From: Clostridiales bacterium UBA7285
GTDB taxonomy: Bacteria > Bacillota > Clostridia > Peptostreptococcales > Anaerovoracaceae
Length of the DNA stretch: 15,068 nt
Assembly (NCBI GenBank): GCA_002472145.1
Contig: DKRJ01000003.1
Location: forward strand, 1-15,068
Direction: 5' to 3'
Below, in pieces: positions 1-8,043 of this stretch. Below the pieces are notes generated by a model. That model was not told where the DNA came from and made no database searches. It was given only the letters and a program-made list of their open reading frames with translations. Each line of letters starts with the position of its first letter. Positions within the stretch are counted from its first letter, which is position 1. Position numbers and translations under genes: made by a program.

Positions 1-44
1 CCAGAAAAACGTCCGCACCCCCCAAAGCAGAAAAGAAAGAATGA
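1..44 (+). CDS. tig: C-terminal tail of a lysine-rich protein, probably trigger factor (partial)
   Basis: In the frame whose codons begin at position 3 the sequence reads KTSAPPKAEKKE and then TGA at 42-44. Trigger factor, the ribosome-associated chaperone and peptidyl-prolyl isomerase, commonly ends in a lysine/alanine-rich tail in Clostridia and commonly lies directly upstream of clpP, so position and composition both suggest tig. Only the tail is present; no folded domain can be checked, so the name rests on context. After the TGA the same frame continues with KKASKAGKTVKKSDSKKTEK and further residues, and ends at TAA 114-116, four bases before clpP. The stop is therefore either a recent truncation, a sequencing error near the A7 run at 44-50, or a mutation in a non-essential tail. 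Confidence 0.5.
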   Translation, partial: RKTSAPPKAEKKE

Positions 45-104
45 AAAAAAGCCTCGAAGGCCGGCAAAACCGTCAAAAAGAGCGACAGCAAGAAAACAGA
101 AAAA

Positions 105-110
105 GAGGAG
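105..110 (+). promoter_or_regulatory. Ribosome binding site of clpP
   Basis: GAGGAG lies 9 bases before the ATG at 120 and supports that start. It falls inside the lysine-rich reading frame that follows the putative tig stop. Confidence 0.7.
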
Positions 111-119
111 AAATAACTG

Positions 120-698
120 ATGAACCTTGTTCCTTTTGTTGTAGAACAGACAAGCCGCGGAGAGCGTCAGTACGATATCTATTCGAGGCTCCTTAAAGAT
201 AGGATCATCATACTCTCGGGAGAGATCGACGACGACGTCTCGAGCGCGGTAGTCGCGCAGCTACTCTTCCTGGACGCTGAAGACAATAAGAAGGACATCA
301 GTCTGTATATCGACAGCCCGGGAGGAATGGTAACCGCGGGGCTGGCTATATACGACACCATGAACTATATCAGATCCGACGTATCGACCATATGCATCGG
401 CAGCGCGGCAAGCATGGCGGCGCTGCTGCTGTCTTCCGGATGCAAGGGGAAGAGATACGCCCTTCCGAATTCCGAGGTCATGATCCATCAGCCCCTCGGA
501 GGAGCTTCCGGCCAGGCGACGGACGTCGCGATCCACGCTGAGTGGATCTTGAGAACAAAAAAGAATCTCAACCGAATTCTCTCGGAAAATACGGGTAAGA
601 ATATTAAGACGATAGAAGCTGACACCGAAAGAGATTACTTCATGACAGCCGACGAAGCCAAGGAATACGGGCTGGTGGACGCGGTGATCCGCAGGTGA
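120..698 (+). CDS. clpP: ATP-dependent Clp protease proteolytic subunit
   Basis: This is a full-length ClpP of 192 residues, the usual family size. It is a serine peptidase that assembles as a double heptameric barrel in the cytoplasm and degrades substrates fed in by ClpX or another Clp ATPase. The catalytic triad is visible: Ser98 in GSAASMAA, His123 in MIHQPLGG and Asp172 in the ERDYFMTADEA segment. The SPGG oxyanion-hole motif sits at 66-69 and the C-terminal GLVDAVI is typical. The N-terminal region NLVPFVVEQ matches the axial-loop region of mature ClpPs, so little or no propeptide is cleaved. It lies just after the putative tig tail and 76 bases before clpX, its partner, as in most Bacillota. 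Nothing in the protein is unusual. Confidence 0.97.
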   Translation: MNLVPFVVEQTSRGERQYDIYSRLLKDRIIILSGEIDDDVSSAVVAQLLFLDAEDNKKDISLYIDSPGGMVTAGLAIYDTMNYIRSDVSTICIGSAASMAALLLSSGCKGKRYALPNSEVMIHQPLGGASGQATDVAIHAEWILRTKKNLNRILSENTGKNIKTIEADTERDYFMTADEAKEYGLVDAVIRR

Positions 699-774
699 GG
701 AACGGCTGAGTCCTCCTGAAGCACAGCTGATATCGCAGAGCATTGGAACGGTAAACAAAGGAAACAGGATATTA

Positions 775-2136
775 ATGACAAGAAAAACAAATAATTTCGG
801 CGATGACGTGCGCTGTTCTTTCTGCGGCAAAGAACGCAGCGAAGTAAAGCGCCTCATTGCCGGGCCGGGAGTGTATATCTGTGACCAGTGCGTCGAAATG
901 TGTCATCAGATCCTGGCGGATATACCCGACGTGGACGCCGCCCCGGATCAGGCCCCGGATGAACAGCCGGCATATCGCAGCCTACCGAAACCGAAAGAGA
1001 TATACGACTACCTCTCGGAATACGTGATCGGACAGGAACGCGCTAAAAGAGCGCTTTCCGTCGCCGTGTACAACCATTATAAGAGGATCGACGCCCTCGA
1101 CAGAAAAGACGATGACGATGTAGAACTGCAGAAGAGCAACATCCTGATGGTAGGACCTACGGGATGCGGCAAAACGCTGATAGCTCAGTCTCTGGCAAAG
1201 ATACTCGATGTACCTTTCGCTATCGCAGACGCCACTTCACTCACCGAAGCCGGCTATGTCGGAGAGGACGTCGAGAACATACTGCTCAGACTGCTTCAGG
1301 CGGCCGACTGGGATCTGGAGCGCGCTCAGCGCGGCATCATCTACGTCGACGAGATCGATAAGATCGCCCGCAAGTCCGAAAACGTCTCCATCACACGCGA
1401 CGTGAGCGGAGAAGGCGTGCAGCAGGCCCTCCTGAAAATCATCGAGGGCACCGTAGCGAACGTACCTCCTCAGGGCGGGCGCAAGCATCCTCAGCAGGAA
1501 TTCATACAGTTCGACACGACTAACGTGCTGTTCATCTGCGGAGGTGCTTTTGACGGACTGGATACGATAGTAAAACGCCGCATCGGCGAGAAGGTGATCG
1601 GCTTCAACACCGAAAACGGAGAAGTCAAGAAAGAAGTCGACGATCCGCTGCTTTATCTGGAGCCGGGCGACCTGCTTAAATACGGGCTCATACCGGAATT
1701 CATAGGCAGACTTCCGGTCGTGGTCACACTTGATGACCTCGATACAGACGCGCTCGTCGAGATCCTGACCAAACCGAAGAACGCACTCGTCAAGCAGTAC
1801 AGCAAACTCCTCGCTCTGGACGGTGTAGAACTGGAAGTCACGGATGACGCTCTGCGCGCCATCGCATCCAGGGCAGCGGAACGCAAGATCGGCGCCCGCG
1901 GGCTCAGAAGCATCTTCGAGAAGGCGATGGACGACAGCATGTTCGAGATACCTTCGCGCGGCAACGTGAAGAAATGCCTGATAACAAAGGACACGATCGA
2001 GCGTGGATGCCCGCCTGAACTCATCCCGGCGGAAAAAGGCTCCGGCTCGAAAAAAGCGCAGGCAAAGGGAAGCCCGCGCAAACAGACGTCGCGGAAAACG
2101 TCCGCGAAAACGCAGACAGTAAAAAAAGAAGCCTGA
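775..2136 (+). CDS. clpX: ATP-dependent Clp protease ATP-binding subunit ClpX, with basic C-terminal extension
   Basis: ClpX is the AAA+ unfoldase that recognises tagged proteins and threads them into ClpP. The N-terminal zinc-binding domain has Cys14, Cys17, Cys36 and Cys39. The AAA+ core follows: Walker A GPTGCGKT at 127-134, pore loop GYVGED at 160-165, Walker B IIYVDEID at 188-195, a second pore loop with RKH at 236-238, the ClpP-docking IGF at 275-277 and sensor 2 GARGLR at 373-378. The start has ACAGGA 5 bases upstream. At 453 residues it is about 30 longer than usual. The extra length is a Lys/Arg/Ser/Thr tail from about residue 420, after the normal PPELIPAE end, which has no recognisable domain. 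The gene follows clpP and is probably co-transcribed with it. Confidence 0.96.
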   Translation: MTRKTNNFGDDVRCSFCGKERSEVKRLIAGPGVYICDQCVEMCHQILADIPDVDAAPDQAPDEQPAYRSLPKPKEIYDYLSEYVIGQERAKRALSVAVYNHYKRIDALDRKDDDDVELQKSNILMVGPTGCGKTLIAQSLAKILDVPFAIADATSLTEAGYVGEDVENILLRLLQAADWDLERAQRGIIYVDEIDKIARKSENVSITRDVSGEGVQQALLKIIEGTVANVPPQGGRKHPQQEFIQFDTTNVLFICGGAFDGLDTIVKRRIGEKVIGFNTENGEVKKEVDDPLLYLEPGDLLKYGLIPEFIGRLPVVVTLDDLDTDALVEILTKPKNALVKQYSKLLALDGVELEVTDDALRAIASRAAERKIGARGLRSIFEKAMDDSMFEIPSRGNVKKCLITKDTIERGCPPELIPAEKGSGSKKAQAKGSPRKQTSRKTSAKTQTVKKEA

Positions 2137-2180
2137 CAACAGGCTGATCAGACAGCCGGCGGCTTATCCAAAGCCGCCCG
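2131..2180 (+). other. Three hairpins in the clpX-lon gap; possible attenuator or weak terminator
   Basis: Hairpin A is GCCTG/CAGGC (2131-2135 with 2140-2144) and contains the clpX stop. Hairpin B is GGCTG/CAGCC (2142-2146 with 2153-2157) and shares bases 2142-2144 with A, so the two exclude each other. Hairpin C is GGCGGCTT/AAGCCGCC (2158-2165 with 2171-2178), a perfect 8-bp stem with a 5-base loop, followed by CGTTTGATTATTTAT. That T-rich stretch is interrupted, so C is at best a partial terminator. It could set lon expression relative to clpPX or act as an RNA-processing site. Confidence 0.45.
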
Positions 2181-2195
2181 TTTGATTATTTATAC

Positions 2196-2200
2196 AGGAG
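2196..2200 (+). promoter_or_regulatory. Ribosome binding site of lon
   Basis: AGGAG ends 6 bases before the ATG at 2207. It lies outside hairpin C, so translation should stay open when that hairpin forms. Confidence 0.7.
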
Positions 2201-2206
2201 AATAAA

Positions 2207-4528
<2,322 letters not shown>

Positions 4529-4546
<18 letters not shown>

Positions 4547-4579
4547 AGGCGTTCGACCTGTAAAGGCGTCAGACCTGCA
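4529..4579 (+). repeat. 17-bp tandem repeat spanning the lon stop codon
   Basis: GAGGCGTTCGACCTGTA occurs at 4529-4545, identically at 4546-4562, and with 13 of 17 matches at 4563-4579. The first copy encodes the last residues of Lon; the TAG stop straddles the junction of copies 1 and 2. The perfect match of the first two copies suggests a recent duplication. The unit is not a multiple of three, so the duplicated copy is not a protein repeat. Confidence 0.9.
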
Positions 4580-4633
4580 GAAGCGCGCCGGAAAGCGCAT
4601 ACATACCAAAGACTAAGCAGAACGGACACAGAG

Positions 4634-5224
4634 ATGATAAACATTACGAGCGCAGTATTTGAGACGGCCGCGGTGAACAGCGGCGGATACCCGCAGGACG
4701 AGCTGCCCGAGATCGTGTTCACGGGCAAATCGAACGTGGGCAAATCATCGCTGCTGAATTTTCTCTGCAATCGCAGGAACCTCGCGCGCGTCAGTTCGGA
4801 GCCTGGCAAGACGAGGACGATAAACTTCTATCTGATCAACGAGTCGTTCAGATTCGTGGACCTGCCGGGATACGGCTACGCAAAGATAGCGCGCGACGTC
4901 ACCGATTCCTGGGGAAAGATGATGGACGATTTCTTTGAGAGCCGCAAAAACATCAAAGCGGTGATCATGCTCACCGATATCAGGCACGAGCCGACCAAAC
5001 TCGACGTCATGATGTACGACTACGCCAGAGCGTACGGCCTGGACGGCATCGTAGCCGCGACGAAATCAGACAAGGTGTCTGGCAACGTCAGGACGAAGAA
5101 CGTCGCCGTGATCAGGCGGACGCTCGGACTCTCTCCGGACGATCTCGTCATTCCAGTGTCCTCGCTTAAGAAGACAGGCAAGAACGAACTGCTGTCGGCG
5201 ATAGAGGGCAGGCTGGGTCTTTGA
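4634..5224 (+). CDS. ysxC: Ribosome biogenesis GTP-binding protein YsxC (EngB/YihA)
   Basis: YsxC is a small cytoplasmic Era-like GTPase needed for late assembly of the 50S ribosomal subunit. The 196-residue length is typical. The G motifs are present in order: G1 GKSNVGKS at 31-38, G2 Thr in GKTRTIN around 59-65, G3 DLPGYGYA at 76-83, G4 TKSD at 143-146 and G5 SS at 176-177. The GYGYAK segment after G3 is diagnostic of this subfamily. The gene lies 87 bases after lon, the usual position in Bacillota. The upstream sequence GGACACAGAG gives only a weak ribosome binding site. Its final codons and stop are the first unit of a 21-bp repeat array. Confidence 0.95.
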   Translation: MINITSAVFETAAVNSGGYPQDELPEIVFTGKSNVGKSSLLNFLCNRRNLARVSSEPGKTRTINFYLINESFRFVDLPGYGYAKIARDVTDSWGKMMDDFFESRKNIKAVIMLTDIRHEPTKLDVMMYDYARAYGLDGIVAATKSDKVSGNVRTKNVAVIRRTLGLSPDDLVIPVSSLKKTGKNELLSAIEGRLGL

Positions 5225-5294
5225 CCGGGAAGGCCGGGTCTTTGATCGGACCGGCCGGGCATTTGACCGGACAGGGTCTGTCTTTGACAGTACG
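5211..5294 (+). repeat. 21-bp tandem repeat spanning the ysxC stop codon
   Basis: Four consecutive 21-base units begin at 5211, 5232, 5253 and 5274. Units 1-2 match at 16 of 21 positions and units 2-3 at 17 of 21; unit 4 is more diverged. All share a TTTGA core, and because 21 is seven codons the ysxC stop TGA is repeated in frame in every unit. Bases 5232-5237 (GGCCGG) and 5251-5256 (CCGGCC) pair, giving a GC-rich hairpin with no T-run after it. Confidence 0.88.
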
Positions 5295-5315
5295 TGGTAG
5301 GCCCGGACCGGCGCC

Positions 5316-5339
5316 GCGGCGTGACACAGTGCCGCTTTT
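5316..5339 (+). terminator. Possible weak terminator after ysxC
   Basis: GCGGC at 5316-5320 pairs with GCCGC at 5331-5335 across a 10-base loop, and TTTT follows. The stem is short and the loop long, and it overlaps the proposed hpt promoter, so this is tentative. Confidence 0.3.
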
Positions 5340-5349
5340 GGTGTAAAAT
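5321..5349 (+). promoter_or_regulatory. Predicted sigma-A promoter of the hpt operon
   Basis: A -35 box GTGACA (5 of 6 to consensus) at 5321-5326 is separated by 17 bases from a -10 box TAAAAT (5 of 6) at 5344-5349. The hpt start codon lies 30 bases further on, with GAGAGG at 5367-5372 as ribosome binding site. Confidence 0.6.
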
Positions 5350-5378
5350 TGATATATCACAGATTCGAGAGGTAAGCC

Positions 5379-5930
5379 ATGCCAGAAAAATCATTAAAGG
5401 GGACGAAACCCGTCACCGTCGGCAAGATCCTCTTCACCGAGAAGGACATCCAGAAGAGGGCGAAGGAGATCGGCGAACAGATAACGAAAGACTACCGCGG
5501 CGAGGAACTCGTTCTCCTCTGCACGCTTAAGGGCGCATTCCTCTGGATGGCCGATCTGACCAAGAACATCGATCTGGACACTCAGATAGATTTCATATCC
5601 GCAAGCAGCTACGGCTCAGGCACGACTACGAGCGGCGTCGTTAAGATCACGAAAGACATCAACATGGACCTTTTCAACAAAAACGTCCTGATCGTCGAGG
5701 ATATCGTGGACACCGGAACGACGCTGAAGTTCATAAAGACGTATCTCGAGGAGAGGAATCCTAAGAGCGTGAAGATCTGCACCATGCTCGACAAACCGTC
5801 GAGGCGCGTTGTGGACATCCAGCCGGATTACGTCGGATATACGGTCGACGATATTTTCATAGTCGGGTACGGACTTGACTACGATCAAAAGTACAGGAAC
5901 CTGCCATACATCAGTTTTCTGGAAGGATAG
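5379..5930 (+). CDS. hpt: Hypoxanthine phosphoribosyltransferase
   Basis: This cytoplasmic purine-salvage enzyme transfers phosphoribose from PRPP to hypoxanthine (and usually guanine), giving IMP or GMP. At 183 residues it is standard bacterial length. The PRPP-binding signature VLIVEDIVDTGTT is at 103-115. The flexible loop SSYGSGTTTSG is at 76-86. The LKGAF segment near 50-54 and the C-terminal IVGYGLDYDQ/YRNLPYI segments are diagnostic of HPRT. The ATG has GAGAGG 6 bases upstream and its own promoter. In many Bacillota hpt sits between tilS and ftsH; here it instead leads a four-gene run with only 3 bases before the next gene. Confidence 0.95.
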   Translation: MPEKSLKGTKPVTVGKILFTEKDIQKRAKEIGEQITKDYRGEELVLLCTLKGAFLWMADLTKNIDLDTQIDFISASSYGSGTTTSGVVKITKDINMDLFNKNVLIVEDIVDTGTTLKFIKTYLEERNPKSVKICTMLDKPSRRVVDIQPDYVGYTVDDIFIVGYGLDYDQKYRNLPYISFLEG

Positions 5931-5933
5931 CAC

Positions 5934-6602
5934 ATGAGTTATTTCATGCGAGCCTGCCGTCTGATACTCTGCATCGCCATGCCGCTCGCGATCGTTCTGC
6001 TTTGTTCGAACGTGGTGTTCAGGATCTCGGCGACTTACGTCTATCATTTCAACGACACGCAGGTGATAGACGAACTCGGGATCGACATGTACGCGTCAGA
6101 GGCCGCCGACGGGATAACACAATATCTGAATTCCCCGGATCAGGAAGGGGAGTTCCAGATGTATATAGAAAACGGGTCGTTCAGAGATCCGGTTTTCAGC
6201 AAAACAGACTCCGAGGCTATGGGCAGGGTCAAGACCGTCCTCTGGCGCGAGTTGATCCTCGGGTGCGTTTTTCTGGCGGTTTTCATAGTTGATTACATTT
6301 TCCTGGCAAAACGGGAATACCGCGACTGGCTTCGCAGGGCGGGGATCATCGCGTCTGTCATATCCTGCGCTCTCAGCGTGACGATGTTCGCGCTCATGCG
6401 CACAGGATCGTTCGTAAGAGAACTCTATAACAGATTCGTCGGGATCGATCTGGGCGAGAACACTCTGATAGGTCAGATGCTGGACATGGACTTCCTGAAG
6501 GTCGCCGGAGCGTTCGCTCTGGTCATCGCTTTGGTCGCCATAGCCGTATTCCTTTTCATACATATTCAGATAACGAGAGAAGAGAAACTGTTTTTCGATT
6601 GA
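5934..6602 (+). CDS. Four-helix integral membrane protein, DUF1461/TIGR01906-like
   Basis: This 222-residue protein has four predicted membrane segments at about 6-28, 106-125, 136-155 and 187-210. An extracytoplasmic loop of about 75 residues lies between the first two. The layout, the YL-x-F segment in the loop, the acidic stretch before helix 2 (SEAMGRVKTV) and the polar stretch before the last helix resemble the DUF1461/TIGR01906 membrane family of Gram-positive bacteria. That assignment comes from remembered family features, not a search, and no function is established for that family to my knowledge. GGAAGGA 6 bases before the ATG supports the start. It lies 3 bases after hpt and abuts the PHP gene, so it is almost certainly co-transcribed. 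No catalytic motif is visible. Confidence 0.6.
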   Translation: MSYFMRACRLILCIAMPLAIVLLCSNVVFRISATYVYHFNDTQVIDELGIDMYASEAADGITQYLNSPDQEGEFQMYIENGSFRDPVFSKTDSEAMGRVKTVLWRELILGCVFLAVFIVDYIFLAKREYRDWLRRAGIIASVISCALSVTMFALMRTGSFVRELYNRFVGIDLGENTLIGQMLDMDFLKVAGAFALVIALVAIAVFLFIHIQITREEKLFFD

Positions 6603-6610
6603 CGCGAGAG

Positions 6611-7405
6611 ATGGATTATAAGGTAGATTATCACATTCACACGACATATTCCGACGGAGCGTATGAGCCGGTCGACGTAGTAAAGAAATTCCAGGAACTC
6701 GGGTACAGCGTAATAGCAATCACTGACCACGACGGGACGGGCGGTCTGGAGGAGGCCAGAGTCGCCGGCAAAGCGCTCGGCATCAACGTAGTCCCGGGGA
6801 TAGAACTTTCGTCACGGTACGATATCGGCGGCAGATCTGCCGAGCTTCATATTCTCGGATATAACATCGACACAGGGAATGAGGAACTCGCGGAGACGTG
6901 CCGCCTGCTCAGGCAGTACAGGAAAGACCGCAACGAAAGATTTATAGCAAAAATGAAAGAGCGCGGGATAGAGATCACGGACGAAGACCTCCCTGTCAAG
7001 CACGGCGGGTACGTGGGCAAGCCTGATCTCGTGAAGATCATACGCCTTAAAGCGCCTGACATCGAGGATCCCTTCGCTCTTTTTGATGATGTTCCGAAAC
7101 AGATGATCCCTGCCGGGGAGGCTGTGCGGGTGATCCGCGCCGCGGGCGGGCTGCCCGTTTTGGCGCATCCGTATAAAACGAGAGAACTTCACCCGGAGGA
7201 GCCCGGATTCAGGGACAGGATAGAGCCTGTCATAGCGGATCTGAAAAAGCAGGGGCTTTCCGGGATCGAATGCTTCCATCCGTCGGCGACCCATGAACAG
7301 GCGCTGGAACTCGTCGAACTAGCGGAGAAATACCATCTCAACATGACGACGGGATCGGATTTTCACGACGACGAACATTTTGACGAGGACAGGAGGTACA
7401 GGTGA
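6611..7405 (+). CDS. PHP-domain metal-dependent phosphoesterase
   Basis: The 264-residue protein is a polymerase-and-histidinol-phosphatase (PHP) family hydrolase with a trinuclear metal site. Metal ligands are visible in order: His8 and His10 in DYHIHTTYSDG with Asp15, Asp39-His40 in ITDHDGTGG, Glu65 in PGIEL, His80 in ELHILGYNID, His186 in LAHPYK, His223 in ECFHP and Asp250/His252 in GSDFH. The layout resembles the group that removes phosphate from nucleoside 3',5'-bisphosphates or oligonucleotides, but the substrate is uncertain. Relatives often carry GRPHIA where this has GKPDLV (residues 136-141), replacing a histidine. A TTG at 6599 is an alternative start overlapping the previous stop; ATG 6611 fits the family N-terminus better. 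The stop overlaps the glpP start. Confidence 0.85.
   Translation: MDYKVDYHIHTTYSDGAYEPVDVVKKFQELGYSVIAITDHDGTGGLEEARVAGKALGINVVPGIELSSRYDIGGRSAELHILGYNIDTGNEELAETCRLLRQYRKDRNERFIAKMKERGIEITDEDLPVKHGGYVGKPDLVKIIRLKAPDIEDPFALFDDVPKQMIPAGEAVRVIRAAGGLPVLAHPYKTRELHPEEPGFRDRIEPVIADLKKQGLSGIECFHPSATHEQALELVELAEKYHLNMTTGSDFHDDEHFDEDRRYR
7391..7396 (+). promoter_or_regulatory. Ribosome binding site deciding the GTG start of glpP
   Basis: AGGAGG, a perfect Shine-Dalgarno, lies 5 bases before GTG 7402-7404, inside the last codons of the PHP gene. The GTGA overlap of start and stop implies translational coupling. Confidence 0.8.
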
Positions 7406-7974
7406 ACTATAACCCGGCGGTTTCCGCTCTTCTGAACAAAAAAATAGCAGCGGCCATCAGGACCGAGAAGGATTTCAGCACCGCGCTCCGTTCCAACGTC
7501 GATGTCGTCTTTCTGCTTCACTCCAACATCAACATGCTCAACCAGAGCGTGAAAGAAATACACAGCGCGGGGAAAAAAGTTTTTCTCCACGTCGATTTCG
7601 CCGAGGGCATCGGCAAAGATCCTTCAGGCATCGAATTCATCGCCAGACAGGGCGTAGACGGCGTCCTGACGACCAGGACCACCATCGTCAGGATGGCAAA
7701 GGAATGCGGGCTGATCGGGGTACAGCGGTTTTTCCTCGTCGACTCGCATTCGCTCTCAACGTCCGTCGAATCGATGCGGATCTCGAAGCCTGATCTGATC
7801 GAGCTCATGCCGGGCGTAGTGACAAAAAAGATCCGCGAATTCTCTAAGACCGCGGATATGCCGATAATCGCGGGCGGGATAATCGAAACGGAGCAGGAGG
7901 TCAGGGCCGCGCTCGACGCGGGTGCCGACATCGTCTCTACCGGAGAGGTCAGCCTCTGGAATCTGAAGATCTGA
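7402..7974 (+). CDS. glpP: Glycerol-3-phosphate responsive antiterminator
   Basis: GlpP is an RNA-binding antiterminator: with glycerol-3-phosphate bound it lets transcription pass leader terminators of glycerol-use genes such as glpFK and glpD in Bacillus. The 190-residue length matches. The TIM-barrel-like sequence carries family hallmarks: FLLHSNINML near 34-43, FLHVDFAEGIGKD near 62-74, GVLTTR, FFLVDSHSL, IELMPGV near 130-136 and the phosphate-binding style AGGIIETEQEV and STGEVSLW ends. The GTG start is fixed by a perfect Shine-Dalgarno. The gene overlaps the PHP gene by 4 bases. No glycerol gene follows; the next gene is an RNase-type hydrolase 69 bases away, so its targets must lie elsewhere. 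Confidence 0.9.
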   Translation: MNYNPAVSALLNKKIAAAIRTEKDFSTALRSNVDVVFLLHSNINMLNQSVKEIHSAGKKVFLHVDFAEGIGKDPSGIEFIARQGVDGVLTTRTTIVRMAKECGLIGVQRFFLVDSHSLSTSVESMRISKPDLIELMPGVVTKKIREFSKTADMPIIAGGIIETEQEVRAALDAGADIVSTGEVSLWNLKI

Positions 7975-8043
7975 ACGCGTGAAGCGCGCATATCGGCATT
8001 ATTTCAATCGGTATCGTTTTGCTGACAGAATAGGATCGGTGTT

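Noticed and set aside
1237..2139. Long minus-strand open frame opposite clpX (300 codons) and similar ones opposite lon and lgt
   Set aside because: These are shadows of strongly conserved genes on the other strand; they have no recognisable domains.
5211..5294. CRISPR-like array
   Set aside because: The 21-bp units are directly adjacent with no unique spacers, and no cas gene is present.
5166..5394. Minus-strand open frames with a repeated PVKDPA-like peptide
   Set aside because: The peptide repeat is simply the 21-bp DNA array read backwards; there is no start signal and codon use is poor.
7975..8043. Promoter or GlpP-type leader terminator before the beta-CASP gene
   Set aside because: I could not find convincing -35/-10 boxes at good spacing or a stable hairpin with a T-run in this 69-base gap.
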